DNA of 64,000 nucleotides from AP-15 sp963814805 (GCA_963814805.1 CAWFER010000010.1:40507-104506); one strand, 5' to 3'. Counted from the stretch's first letter, positions 25,256 to 34,318 are shown. Notes: a model not told the origin generated them from the letters alone. Made by a program: numbers and translations.

Positions 25256-25615
25256 TTGCTTAGCCGACAGCAACAACCGCATCATCGCGGCGATGATCGC
25301 GAGCGCATCACCAGAGCGCGCCAAGCCGCCGAAGCCCTGTTTAGCTCGAAACCACCCGTCAGCCCGCCAGCAGTTCAACAGATCGCCCCCGCCGACCCAT
25401 CGGCGCGCGAACCGCGTGTGCTGCAGATCATCCCGCCGACCGCACCAGCCCGGCACGATAAGCCTGAAACTCCGGTCGCGCCGCCGGTCGAGATTCCACC
25501 CGCACACGTGGCGCGCATCCGGGTTTGGGTAAAGTACGGAATGAAGGTTGCCCAAGTGGCACAGGTCTACGGGGTTCCCGCCGGCGAGATCGAGCGCATT
25601 CTCGGCAAAGCTTGA
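25256..25615 (+). CDS. Small two-part protein with helix-turn-helix-like tail (copy 2)
   Basis: 119 aa from TTG 25256; the frame is open back to 25169, so a non-standard upstream start is possible. HHRGDDRERITRARQAAEAL and RIRVWVKYGMKVAQVAQVYG match the copy at 21372-21770 (opposite strand), while the Pro-rich middle differs. Upstream bases are also shared. Role unknown. Confidence 0.65.
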   Translation: MLSRQQQPHHRGDDRERITRARQAAEALFSSKPPVSPPAVQQIAPADPSAREPRVLQIIPPTAPARHDKPETPVAPPVEIPPAHVARIRVWVKYGMKVAQVAQVYGVPAGEIERILGKA

Positions 25616-25679
25616 CGGCGCTCGACCACACGGCCGCGCGGCGCAGAAACATCGGGCGCAGAAACACGGCCCCCTCGGG

Positions 25680-26091
25680 CTAAAGCACCGTGACCCCCGC
25701 CGCCTTGCTTGCCCGGATCAGCTCGTCATCGAGCGTGGCGAGCGGCAGGCCGTGCCGCAACGCCAATTCCAGATACGCCGCGTCGTAGGAGGTCAGCCGA
25801 TGATCGAGCGCCAGCCGGTGCACGTCGCTGAATACCCTTGCGGCGCTCTCCGCGTCGGCCACGATCCGCAGCGCCTTCAACTCGGCAATGAACTGATCTG
25901 CCTTCGGCGCGGCGAGGGTGCCCCGGTTTTGCTCGCGCGCCAGCACGGCGCTCGCCTCGTAAAACCACAGCACCGGCACCAGCGCATCCTCGCCCGCCGC
26001 CAGCCGGTTCAGGATGCCGTCGGCATAGGGGATGCGCCGCGTTCTCGAAACACCATCGCATGGCGACGGAGTTATCGAGGACAAAGGTCAC
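25680..26091 (-). pseudogene. vapC: VapC-type PIN toxin with one frameshift
   Basis: GTG 26091 gives MTFVLDNSVAMRWCFENAAH. After the run GGGG near 26028 the rest continues in the next frame: YADGILNRLAAGEDALVPVL, VLAREQNRG, and the PIN core LTSYDAAYLELALRHGLPLA and TLDDELIRA to 25680. One extra base in that homopolymer accounts for it. Start overlaps the antitoxin stop by 4 nt. As the antitoxin is split by an IS, loss of the toxin would be tolerated or required. Confidence 0.82.
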
Positions 26092-27865
26092 GCCCGTCCG
26101 TAGTTGATGAGGTCTTTGATCGTCGCGCCGGCGGGCAGCATGTTGCCCTTGCGCAGTTCAAGGATGCGGGCGGCGGCTTCCGCCGGGGTATGCTGCGGCC
26201 TCGCCGGGGCGTGGCGCTCGGCTTGCCGCTCTTCCCACTCCGCCAGCGCTTCCTGCACCAGCTCGGCAGCGCTGCGCCCGGGGGCTGTTGAAAAACTCTT
26301 GCGATGAGAGTGGGGACCCCAATACTTGTGTTTGGGGAAATTGGGGACAGCAGATGTTGGGGGAGAAGGATCGGCGCCAGCCTGAGCTGTTTGTCGCTGG
26401 CTCGCTGCGCGAGTTGCTCCCGGACGACCACATCCTGGTGCGCGTCGACCGAGTGCTCGACCTGAGCTGGCTGCGTGGAGAAGTTGCAGATCTCTATAGC
26501 GCGGATAAAGGCCGGCCGGGAATTGATCCCGAGGCCGCAGTGCGCCTCATGCTCGCCGGTTTTCTTCTTGGCATCGTCCACGACCGACGTTTGGTGCGCG
26601 AAGCGCAAGTGAATTTGGCGATCCGATGGTTCACCGGTTACGCCCTCCACGAAGTGCTGCCCGATCATTCCTCGTTGACCCGCATCCGCCAGCGCTGGGG
26701 CGTCGAACGATTTCGGCAGATCTTCGAGCGCACCGTGCAGGCGTGCATCGCGGCGAAGATCGCCAAGGGCGAGGTTCTGCATGTCGATGCCTCACTAATC
26801 CGGGCGGACGTCAGCTGGGAAAGCCTTGCGGTTCGTCATGTCGAGGCGGTCGAGCAGGTAAACCCCGACGCGGCTCCCGATGAGCTGGCCAAAAAAGAGA
26901 GTCGCCAGACCGGCCGCTACAAGAAGGTGTGCATTACCGACCCGGACGCCACAATGGCGACCAACGGTCGAAATCGCCGGCTCGAGCCGGCCTACAAGCA
27001 GCACGCGGCTGTTGATGATCTCCGCGGGGTGATTGTTGATGTCGAAGTCACGACCGGAGAAACGAACGAAGGCCAAGTGGTAATTGGGCGCATCGATGCC
27101 GCCGCCGCGACCACCGGCCGGGAAGTGAAGACCGTCACCGCAGATGCCGGCTACGCCTACGGCAAGGTTTACGGCGATCTCGAACGGCGCGGCATCGATC
27201 CGGTCATCCCGGCCAAGGCCGAACCGATCCGTAGCGCTGTGCCGTTGCGCCGTTTTCGGTACGACGCCAAGCACGACCTGCTGCGCTGTCCGCGAGGCAA
27301 GATCTTGCGGCCGACCCGGCGTGTCGAGCACGGGCGCTTCTTCTATTCCAAGGCCCGCGACTGCTCTCGCTGCTCGTTGGCATCTCACTGTCTGTCCAAG
27401 GGACGAGCGAACAAGGCCGTGGTGGTCAGTGACGATCATCCTGCCTTGCTGCGGGCACGCCGACGACGACTGCGATGGTCAGAAGAAGACCGGCGCCTCT
27501 ATCAGCGCCACCGCTGGCGCTCCGAAGGTTTCCACGGCGAGGCAAAAACCTGGCACGGGCTGGCGCGAGCCGTGCGGCGTGGGCTCCAGAACATGCGCAT
27601 TCAGGCGCTACTGACCGCGGTGGCGATCAATCTCAAGCGGCTGGCCGCCGCTCTTCTTGCCCTATTCGTGTTGGGTAGAACACTTCTGAGCGGCGGCGGG
27701 CTGCGCATACCCCACCTCTGGCCATGTTCTTTTCATTCACGGCAATTGCAGCCTGACCCTCGCGGAACCACGCATAAAAAGGCGGCTTCTTCAACAGCCC
27801 CGCCCGGCACTGGCGGCGAGCGCGGCAAGGTGGGCTTCCTGATCGGGCGCGAGACGAATTTCCAT
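26088..27865 (-). pseudogene. VapB-like antitoxin interrupted by the IS1182-type element
   Basis: The N-terminal 21 codons (27802-27865: MEIRLAPDQEAHLAAL ...) and the remainder (26088-26280: ... SAAELVQEALAEWEERQAER, then LRKGNMLPAGATIKDLINYG) lie on either side of the IS. Deleting the element plus one copy of the 5-bp repeat GCCCG restores an uninterrupted 83-aa ORF whose stop overlaps the toxin GTG. It is a ribbon-helix-helix-type antitoxin in architecture. Confidence 0.88.
26281..27801. mobile_element. IS1182-family insertion sequence
   Basis: A 1521-bp element with ends GGGGCTGTTGAA (left) and its inverse TTCAACAGCCCC (right), flanked by the direct repeat GCCCG (26276-26280, 27802-27806). 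It carries one transposase and is inserted in an antitoxin gene. Confidence 0.88.
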
Positions 27866-27976
27866 GCGATCCAACGTAGCATCGCCGGGCGATGTGTCAA
27901 CACACGACCTCGCCCGCCGCTAGATTTTGTGGCCGCGCGCGCCACGCAATGGCGCGGCCGGCGAAGTATAGCGTAG
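26354..27976 (+). CDS. IS1182-family transposase reading through the right IS end
   Basis: From ATG 26354 (MLGEKDRRQPELFVAGSL). Catalytic positions of this family are visible: D in VLHVDASLIRADVSW, D in TVTADAGYAYGK and E in RHRWRSEGFHGEAK; the Cys cluster CSRCSLASHC is also typical. The frame has no stop inside the IS: it passes through the right end (KAASSTAP) and continues 58 codons into the disrupted antitoxin locus to a stop at 27974-27976. The extra tail would be specific to this insertion site. Confidence 0.85.
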   Translation: MLGEKDRRQPELFVAGSLRELLPDDHILVRVDRVLDLSWLRGEVADLYSADKGRPGIDPEAAVRLMLAGFLLGIVHDRRLVREAQVNLAIRWFTGYALHEVLPDHSSLTRIRQRWGVERFRQIFERTVQACIAAKIAKGEVLHVDASLIRADVSWESLAVRHVEAVEQVNPDAAPDELAKKESRQTGRYKKVCITDPDATMATNGRNRRLEPAYKQHAAVDDLRGVIVDVEVTTGETNEGQVVIGRIDAAAATTGREVKTVTADAGYAYGKVYGDLERRGIDPVIPAKAEPIRSAVPLRRFRYDAKHDLLRCPRGKILRPTRRVEHGRFFYSKARDCSRCSLASHCLSKGRANKAVVVSDDHPALLRARRRRLRWSEEDRRLYQRHRWRSEGFHGEAKTWHGLARAVRRGLQNMRIQALLTAVAINLKRLAAALLALFVLGRTLLSGGGLRIPHLWPCSFHSRQLQPDPRGTTHKKAASSTAPPGTGGERGKVGFLIGRETNFHAIQRSIAGRCVNTRPRPPLDFVAARATQWRGRRSIA

Positions 27977-28171
27977 CGTCAGGCTGCCGCAATTCCGCAT
28001 GTCTAGACTATGCTCCCGTGCTTATACGTTATCTCCCACGTGGCGACTTCATGAAGACTTCGCCACACTTCCACAATACATTTCTAGACGACTTTCGGAA
28101 GATTGGCAGGCCCCGCAGCGACGTGCCAGATGTAGAAATTAGCTCCGCTCGCTCCGATGGGGTAAGGGTCT
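27866..28171. other. Intergenic region upstream of a membrane-protein gene
   Basis: Promoter side of the antitoxin (reading left) and of the gene at 28172 (reading right). No coding ORF or strong hairpin was found. Confidence 0.4.
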
Positions 28172-28789
28172 ATGGCATTATCCAACTACGCTGGCCTGTT
28201 GAGGGTGCTCTACGACTGGCAGACGATCATCACCGGCGGACTAGCGATCCTCGCGGCGCTAATCGGCGGCGGCATGACGTACCGCGCAGGAGTGATCCAA
28301 GCTAAGGCCACGCAGAAAGCTGCCAATGAGCAAATCGCGGCGGCCGCTCGCAAGGATCGCTTGCAAGCTCGTGGCATCGCCGTTGCTATATACTCCGACA
28401 TTTTGGAGTTGATAATAATTATAGAAAAAAGTCGATCCCGAATTAATGAAATTACACGATCCTTTTCTGGAAGATTGCATGGACAGAATATTACAGCGCT
28501 TGTGCAGGAAGTGGGGTCAATCGAAATGCCACGAATGCTGAATAGCAACATTGACCTGTTATATATGTTAGGCGAACCGGCGGGGACTTCTTGCTTACAG
28601 CTAGTTAGTTTTGTGTTTCAATACGATGCCCTTGTGCGAGACATAGCGTCTCGCATAGTGACTCAGGGAGCGAATGAGTGGGCGGAAACGGACGTTCGCC
28701 ATTTAGACGAGGAGTTAACTTCACTGGGACAATTGGTTACTAAGTGTAAGGATGAAGTCCAACCGATCACGACACGATCAGAGGCATAA
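28172..28789 (+). CDS. Membrane-anchored hypothetical protein
   Basis: 205 aa with one clear transmembrane helix (TIITGGLAILAALIGGGMTY, ~residues 18-37), then a long, largely helical cytoplasmic part containing KATQKAANEQIAAAARKDRL and ILELIIIIEKSRSRINEI. Architecture is like single-pass proteins with coiled-coil domains; no family recognised. GC content falls in the middle (28380-28700), suggesting foreign origin. A secreted small protein follows one base after its stop. Confidence 0.65.
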   Translation: MALSNYAGLLRVLYDWQTIITGGLAILAALIGGGMTYRAGVIQAKATQKAANEQIAAAARKDRLQARGIAVAIYSDILELIIIIEKSRSRINEITRSFSGRLHGQNITALVQEVGSIEMPRMLNSNIDLLYMLGEPAGTSCLQLVSFVFQYDALVRDIASRIVTQGANEWAETDVRHLDEELTSLGQLVTKCKDEVQPITTRSEA

Positions 28790-28790
28790 A

Positions 28791-29120
28791 ATGCCTGGTC
28801 TGCTTCGCGCGATAAGCGTCTCGATAATACTCGCCACCTGTGCGGCGCAGGCGCAGTCGCTGTCACCGGAACCCTACCAAGCCACTGGTGGATGGGCGCG
28901 TGCGATCTTCCGATTAGACAGCACCGGCTATCACCAAGTCGGCCCCCTGCTGTTCGAACCAAATGATGTCGATTGTCCTGCCGAAGCTCGAAAAATCACT
29001 GCGGCTATGGAACTGCGCCAGCGTCCATCGGGCTGCACCAACATGATGTGCACCCCGTATTTTTTCGTCACTTGCACCCAGTTTGGTGAGGGGGCGAACG
29101 GCCGGATTTATCAGCGCTGA
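28791..29120 (+). CDS. Secreted small Cys-containing protein
   Basis: 109 aa: MPGLLRAISVSIILATCAAQ forms a signal peptide with cleavage expected after AQA. The mature part (GGWARAIFRLDSTGYHQVGP ... CTNMMCTPYFFVTC) has four or more Cys, consistent with periplasmic disulfides. It begins 1 bp after the membrane protein stop, so the two are likely one operon. Function unknown. Confidence 0.6.
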   Translation: MPGLLRAISVSIILATCAAQAQSLSPEPYQATGGWARAIFRLDSTGYHQVGPLLFEPNDVDCPAEARKITAAMELRQRPSGCTNMMCTPYFFVTCTQFGEGANGRIYQR

Positions 29121-29537
29121 AATAACGAGCCGCTCCGGCTCCGGCTTCACAGGCCGGGGCCGGCTTCAGCCGCTATCTCGGGATAAGCATTTCCGCGACC
29201 GAGACGACCGGCACCGCGCCGCGACTCCGCTAGGTCTTGTGCCTCTTCGCTTGAATTACACAAAATTTTCACAGAGACTCTCGCGGCCCGCGAATTGATT
29301 CGCGGGTGTGTTCAACCGTTCTGCGGAGAAGAGAAGCCCCAGAAACAACAAAGCCCGCCAGTGGCGGGCCGTGCGTCCGGCACGAAGCCGGGAAACTCAT
29401 GATCTGGACAATCGTGAGATTCCCAAAAATCAGAGCGTTAGTCAAGGCGGAAAATATCCTTTTCCGTCAATGGGCTGATTTGCGCCGGTTTCCGGCCCTT
29501 CGGGCGGGTTGCGTCAACAACCCGAAGGGAGACCTTT
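29121..29537. other. Non-coding region with several hairpins
   Basis: CCCGCGAA-TTGA-TTCGCGGG (29287-29306) and GCCCGCC-AGT-GGCGGGC (about 29352-29368) are strong hairpins without T-runs. A third, CCCTTCGGG/CCCGAAGGG (29496-29529), lies against the RBS of ATG 29538. No convincing protein gene. Confidence 0.5.
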
Positions 29538-29733
29538 ATGCGTCCGCTAGCTGTAGGCGCTCGCAATCATCGGGGCTCGTGCTCGCAAACAGCGGCGTTT
29601 TCTGCTCGGATTAGCTGACAATGGGGCGGGCGTCGTGCTCACATTATCTGCCACTGTGCTTGCCATCATCGCTCCATGCTCGCCAACGGACGATCGTGCT
29701 CACATTGGCTGCCAATGAGCGAAGCGGTCCGGT

Positions 29734-30711
29734 TCATACCGGCACGCCTGCCACGCGGAGCTGCTCGGTGAACTCGCGCGTGCGGTCGGTCGCGAGTGTG
29801 CCTGCCAGGAAATCGCGCACCTCGGCGGGCTTGGCCTTGAGCAGCACGGTCAGCGCGAGCGCGTCATAGCCATTGCGGGTCAGCGTCGGTTCCAGTTCGT
29901 CGATGGCACGCGACAGCACTTGCTCGACGATTTCGACAGAAACGCGCTCTTCGCCGAGGCGGAAGGCGTGCTCGAAGGCCAAGGTGAGGTGCATCTCGAG
30001 CTGCAGCGCGGTGCGCAGCCGCTCGGCCAGCAGCTCGATCGCGCCCGCATCAATGAGGTCCGCCGACTTGACGCCGTCCTGCGCGCAGGTCTTCACGAGC
30101 CAGCCGATGAACTCGCGGCGATGGCGGGACACGCCTTCGAACTCAAAGGTGGTGGTGCGGTAGCCGATCTCCTCCATCTGCGGCCGGCGAAGGTCGTTGC
30201 GTAGCTTCGGGTGCCCGATCAGCAGCACTGATAGGATCACACCGGCTCCCGCGGCCATTTCCATCAGTCGCTTGAAGCCGGTCAGCGTCTTATGGTGCAG
30301 CTCGTGAGCCTCGTCGACGATCAGCACGACGGGATGCTTGTTCTTGCGCATGAGGTCGCGGAGCTCGCGCTCGCGCCGTTCGGGCTGCTTGGGGATCTTG
30401 ACCTTGCTGCGATCGCCGGGCGTGAGGTCGTAGAACATGGCCTCGATGAGCGACGGCAGCGACGTGCGGCGCTTGTCGACCGCCAGCGACTTCGCGACCG
30501 CGATCTTGCCGGAGCGCCCGAGTTCTTCCTCGATGCGGGTCAGCAGGTGTGTCTTGCCCGAGCCGACCAGTCCCGCGACGACGACCAGCCTGCCCGTCTG
30601 CACGACGGCGCACACCTCGCGAACCAGCGCGCGCTGATGCTCGGTCTCATAGTTGCCGGCCCCATGAAAGGGTCTTGTCAGCCCGAAATGCGCCTGCACG
30701 TCGGCGAGCAT
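29734..30711 (-). CDS. tniB: ExeA/TniB-like AAA ATPase of the second transposon
   Basis: 325 aa: MLADVQAHFGLTRPFHGAGN resembles ExeA-like ATPase starts. Walker A is VVAGLVGSGKTHLL (~residues 42-55), Walker B PVVLIVDEAHELHHKT, and sensor LIGHPKLRNDL. It should load the DDE transposase on target DNA. It overlaps the transposase stop by one base and is the last gene of the operon. Confidence 0.88.
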   Translation of the reverse strand: MLADVQAHFGLTRPFHGAGNYETEHQRALVREVCAVVQTGRLVVVAGLVGSGKTHLLTRIEEELGRSGKIAVAKSLAVDKRRTSLPSLIEAMFYDLTPGDRSKVKIPKQPERRERELRDLMRKNKHPVVLIVDEAHELHHKTLTGFKRLMEMAAGAGVILSVLLIGHPKLRNDLRRPQMEEIGYRTTTFEFEGVSRHRREFIGWLVKTCAQDGVKSADLIDAGAIELLAERLRTALQLEMHLTLAFEHAFRLGEERVSVEIVEQVLSRAIDELEPTLTRNGYDALALTVLLKAKPAEVRDFLAGTLATDRTREFTEQLRVAGVPV

Positions 30712-32412
30712 CAGCCTCTCCCTGCTGTCCTGAAGTGCTCGCGCACGCGCGCGGCGACGATTTCTCGATCCAGCGTTTCCGCGAGCAGCGCGTCGATGAA
30801 GACGCGGTCCGGTTCAGGCAGGCTGCCGAGAGGTCTCGAGAGCTGGACGGAGATCGCGAGCCTGGCTGCCAGGGGCGTCGGGAACGCGACGTCGGCCAGC
30901 GGCTCGGGAAACGGCATGCGCGGCACCTGCATGGATGCGGCGCCTGGAGCCAGCGACGGCAAAGGCCTGTCCCCGCCGGTGACCGCCGCGCGCGGCAGCC
31001 CGAGTTGGTCGGCGAGCTGCACGACCTTGTCGAGGCGCTCCTCGGCCCGGCTCTTCTGATACTTGCGGTAGCGATAGAGCGGGACCGCACCCCGTGAAGG
31101 CTGGTATGGCCCGAAGCGCTTGCCCTCGAACTCGACAAACAGCTCGTGGTCGAAGATCCCCCACCAGAGTGTCACCGTCTCGCTGGCGAGCGCGGGCTCC
31201 ACCTCATACGAGGCGCCCTCGACCGAGACTGTCGCGTCGCCGGCGACGCCACGGCGCTCAGGCTCGCGCGCGAAAGCGCAGAACCGCTCCCATGAGCACA
31301 TCGCGCGCACGCCACTTGGCGGCAGGTGCTTCAGCCAATCCTCGACCCGGCTATGCGGCTCGGCGCGATGGTCGCCGTTGTTGTAGGTGACGAGCGCGCG
31401 GCGCATCCAGAGATTCGCCTCCGCCTCGTCCTTCGGCTTGTGGAAGTGATAGAGCGTCTCATGCACCTCCTTGATGGTGCGGAACGGCCGTTCGACCTTG
31501 CCCTTCGACCGCGCGGGCGTGCGGCGCTCGGCCTCCGATGGGCGGCATGTGGGTGAGCACGCGAACGCCAAGGCTGCCCATCACGGACTGGAAGACCTTC
31601 GACCGGCTGACCGGGCCGTTGTCCATGTAGATCGTGGCCGGGATGCCTTGGAAGGGCAGCTCGGCCTCGGGCTTGGGGGCCATGGCATTGAACAGGAAGC
31701 GCAGCGCGGACTCGGCATCCTCGCCGTAGACGCAGCGATATTCGTCGTAGACGACACCCGAGCGGTCATCGACCGCCGAGAACAGCATCAATGTCGGCTT
31801 GCCGCGACCTTGCTCGATCCAGAGCGGGGCTTCGACCTGCTTCAGGTCGGACGGGCTCATGTCGAAATGCCAGAGCTCGTTCGAACACTTCGCCTGGAAG
31901 CGCACTGCCGCGATCGGACGGGTGACCCGCGCATGATCGAGACCGGAAACACGCAAGACGCGGTCGATGGTCGCGCGCTTGAGCAGGCCCGACGGAGCCC
32001 GCACCAGGCCTTCTGGTGTCTCGACGCCGTCCTCCTCGAGCAGCCGGATCGCTCGCGCTGTCGAGAGATGGCGCCCCTTCTTGTTCGATGTCCTGATCTT
32101 GAGCGCTGCGACGATCTCGGCGTAACGCTCCATCGCGGCCGCGGGCGCCGCGCGTGTCGAGCCGTGGTCGGACCGGCGCACCGACTTCGGCCGGGCCAAT
32201 TCTCGGAGGGCGCGATAGATAGTCCAGACCGAGACGCCGTATGCCTCCGCCGCGCGCGCCACCACCTCAGTGCGGGCCGGATCGCGCGGCGACAGCAATG
32301 CCAGGCGCCGGCGCAGGTCGACCAGCGCCTCACCCGGCGGCCGCTTAGAGCGGTCAGCCACGTGCGGCCGCAACATCTGCGGCATCGTCGTCAGCGCCCC
32401 GCTTGCCGACAT
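30711..32412 (-). pseudogene. tniA: Mu-like DDE transposase (TniA type), one frameshift
   Basis: Two overlapping frames make one ~565-aa protein. The N-terminal part (MSASGALTTMPQML ... to ~31535) has a helix-turn-helix (AEAYGVSVWTIYRALREL) and the catalytic Asp residues LWHFDMSPSD and TIYMDNGPVSRSK. The second frame supplies ARSKGKVERPFRTIKEVHET with the catalytic Glu and a C-terminal beta domain. One base at CCCATCGG (~31540) separates them. A real break would kill transposition; programmed frameshifting just before the catalytic Glu is possible but unsupported. The start overlaps the resolvase gene. Confidence 0.82.
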
Positions 32413-32950
32413 GGCGATAGAGGGTGGCGACCGACACGCCCATGCGCTTGGCGACGTCGCGCACCGGCAGCTTGCCCTCTTTCATCAGCGCGCGCGCCGC
32501 GGTGACGTCACCTTCCTTGAACGCCGACGGGCGCCCACCCTTGCGTCCGCGGCGGCGTGCCTCGGCGAGGCCGGCGGTGGTGCGTTCGCGGATCAGTGCG
32601 CGCTCGAATTGCGCGATCGCTCCGAATACATGGAACACGAGCACGCCCCCCGGCGTAGTGGTGTCGATGCTCTCGGTCAGCGACACCAACCCGATCCCGC
32701 GTTCCTCGAGGTTCTCGGCCGTGGTGATCAGCTTCTTTAGCGACCGGGCGAGTCGGTCAAGCTTCCACACGACCAGCACGTCGCCCTCGCGCAGCACGTC
32801 ATCGAGGACGCGCGCGAGTTCAGGCCGGTCTGCCTTTGCGCCGGACGCCTTCTCGGTGTGGATCTTCTCGCAGCCCGCACGCCGGAGCGCGTCGAGCTGC
32901 AGCTCGGGCGACTGGTCGGTGGTGCTGACCCTGGCGTACCCCACCCGCAT
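32354..32950 (-). CDS. Resolvase of the second transposon
   Basis: 198 aa: MRVGYARVSTTDQSPELQLD contains the active Ser, VVWKLDRLARSLKKL the Arg residues, FGAIAQFERALIRERT the dimer helix and the end LPVRDVAKRMGVSVATLYRH the helix-turn-helix. First gene of the resolvase-transposase-ATPase operon; likely res subsites lie upstream at 32961-33097. Confidence 0.92.
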   Translation of the reverse strand: MRVGYARVSTTDQSPELQLDALRRAGCEKIHTEKASGAKADRPELARVLDDVLREGDVLVVWKLDRLARSLKKLITTAENLEERGIGLVSLTESIDTTTPGGVLVFHVFGAIAQFERALIRERTTAGLAEARRRGRKGGRPSAFKEGDVTAARALMKEGKLPVRDVAKRMGVSVATLYRHVGKRGADDDAADVAAARG

Positions 32951-32960
32951 CCCGCGCCCC

Positions 32961-33097
32961 TGTTCTCGAAACCCGTCCGATGCGTAGCGTTTCGGAACAG
33001 ACCAATCAAGAACAGTTGTGAGAAGGGAAAGTGCCTTGCTGCGCGGCGCCGGGCAGCACGCGCCGGGGATCGTCAGAAACGTCAGTTTTCGAGAACA
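32961..33097. promoter_or_regulatory. Putative res site of the second transposon
   Basis: Half-sites TGTTCTCGAAAC (32961-32972), its inverse GTTTCGGAACA (32989-32999) and GTTTTCGAGAACA (33085-33097) form the multi-subsite pattern of a resolvase binding region directly upstream of the resolvase gene. Confidence 0.6.
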
Positions 33098-34111
33098 ACC
33101 AAACGCTGCCTGTCGCAGTCAAATTCCCGTTGGCACGGAGCGTGAGCACGTTCTTCCGTTGGCGAGCACGACCGGATGATGGCGAGCACGGTGGCAGATA
33201 ATGTGAGCACGCGGCACGCGCCATTGTCAGCTAATCCGAGCGGGAGGCGGCTCCGTTTGCAAGCAAGACCGCCGATGATTGCGAGCGCTTACAGCTAGGC
33301 TTCACTGGGCAGCCCTGCGCGATGTCGTTTCACATCGACAAGGCGACCGGCGCGCGGCACCTGCATCTCGCATGGAGCCGGATTGCGCGCCGCGAGGACG
33401 GGCGGCTCTATGCGCTCGATCCCGGCCTCTACAAGCTCAAACTCAAGGAGCTATCGCGCGCCCTCGAACAGGAGCTTGGGCTAAGGATCGTCTCGAATGA
33501 CCGCGCACCGGACGCTAAGACCCGCGCCGCCGACCGGAATGAGTTTGAGGAAGCGCGGCGGCTCGGCACCGACCTTAAACGCATCCGCAACACGATTTTC
33601 GATTGCCTGCATTGCTCGGAGAACGGTGCAGGCTTCAACGCGGCGCTCGATATGGCGGGCCTGATGCTGGCGCAGGGCGACCGGCGCGATTGCTTTGTCG
33701 TCGTCGATCAGGCGGGCGGGCATCATGCGCTGAACAAGAAACTCACCGGCCTGACCCTCGCGGACATCCGGCAGCGGCTTTGCGACCTCGACCGGCCGCA
33801 GTTGCCGAGCGTCGACCAGGCGCAGCGGATGCAGCGGGCCAGGTTGGCCGTGCGCAACCGGAATGGCAGGCATCTCGAGAATTTTGGGTGCGCCGGAAAA
33901 CCGCGCGGGAGGCCCTACAGCGGCGGAAAGCACGGCGGCGGGAAAATTCTACCGGCACAGGCGACGACGCCAATCACCGATCACGCGCGCGGGCCGTGGA
34001 ACGAATTAGCGGGATGGACGACGCGGCGCCGATCATCAGCGCCGGCAGATCCGTGGCGTCGGTGTCGGAAATTTTTACGAAATTCATCTGAGTGTGTTCG
34101 CCCTCAGCTCG

Positions 34112-34318
34112 TCAGCCGGGCCTCGGGCCGTGTTTCGCATAGTCGGTGAGCAGGCGTCTCACGGCTTCTTGTTTGGTAATACCATCCCTTTCCGCCATAA
34201 TCTCCACTGCATCAAATAATTCCTGTGTTATATATGCTGATATTGTTCGTTTGTTTTCTCTTATACGAGCTTTATATTTAGGTGGATGTTTCCCACCCCT
34301 TGGACGTTTGTCATGCAT
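34112..34318 (-). CDS. Ribbon-helix-helix-like small protein
   Basis: 68 aa: MHDKRPRGGKHPPKYKARIR, then TISAYITQELFDAVEIMAER and DGITKQEAVRRLLTDY resemble a ribbon-helix-helix domain after a basic arm. It lies opposite the end of the relaxase-like gene, a usual position for a small mobilization accessory or its repressor. Upstream DNA is AT-rich. Low-GC codon use suggests separate origin. Confidence 0.68.
   Translation of the reverse strand: MHDKRPRGGKHPPKYKARIRENKRTISAYITQELFDAVEIMAERDGITKQEAVRRLLTDYAKHGPRPG

Larger units (their letters stand above)
29551..33294. mobile_element. Second tniA/tniB/resolvase transposon with long repeat-rich ends
   Basis: About 3744 bp, ends CTGTA[G/A]GCGCTCGC. 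The outer ~170 bp at each end are imperfect inverted copies containing 20-bp motifs GCTCxxATTxxCTGxCAxTG (29604-29623, 29637-29656, 29698-29717; 33189-33208 and 33222-33241 inverted). CTAG flanks both ends (29547-29550, 33295-33298). It encodes resolvase, transposase and ATPase on the minus strand as one operon. Confidence 0.85.
29538..34149 (+). pseudogene. Relaxase-like mobilization gene split by a transposon
   Basis: ATG 29538 (RBS AAGGGAGA) is followed after three codons by the transposon. Joining at the CTAG repeat gives MRPLGFTGQPCAMSFHIDKA in frame, continuing TGARHLHLAWSRIARREDGR (the H-x-H-like metal motif of some relaxases), NDRAPDAKTRAADRNEFEEA and LTGLTLADIRQRLCDLDRP. After ~33880 two frames compete (ends 34091 or 34149), so a further indel is likely. 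The usual relaxase N-terminus with the catalytic Tyr is missing, so it was probably partial before insertion. Confidence 0.7.

Noticed and set aside
26288..26353. Upstream in-frame TTG start for the IS1182 transposase
   Set aside because: It lies within the terminal inverted repeat; ATG 26354 begins where family proteins begin.
31459..32412. Programmed frameshifting to make the second TniA
   Set aside because: No slippery heptamer or downstream structure was evident at CCCATCGG, and similar one-base faults occur in unrelated genes, so an indel is simpler.
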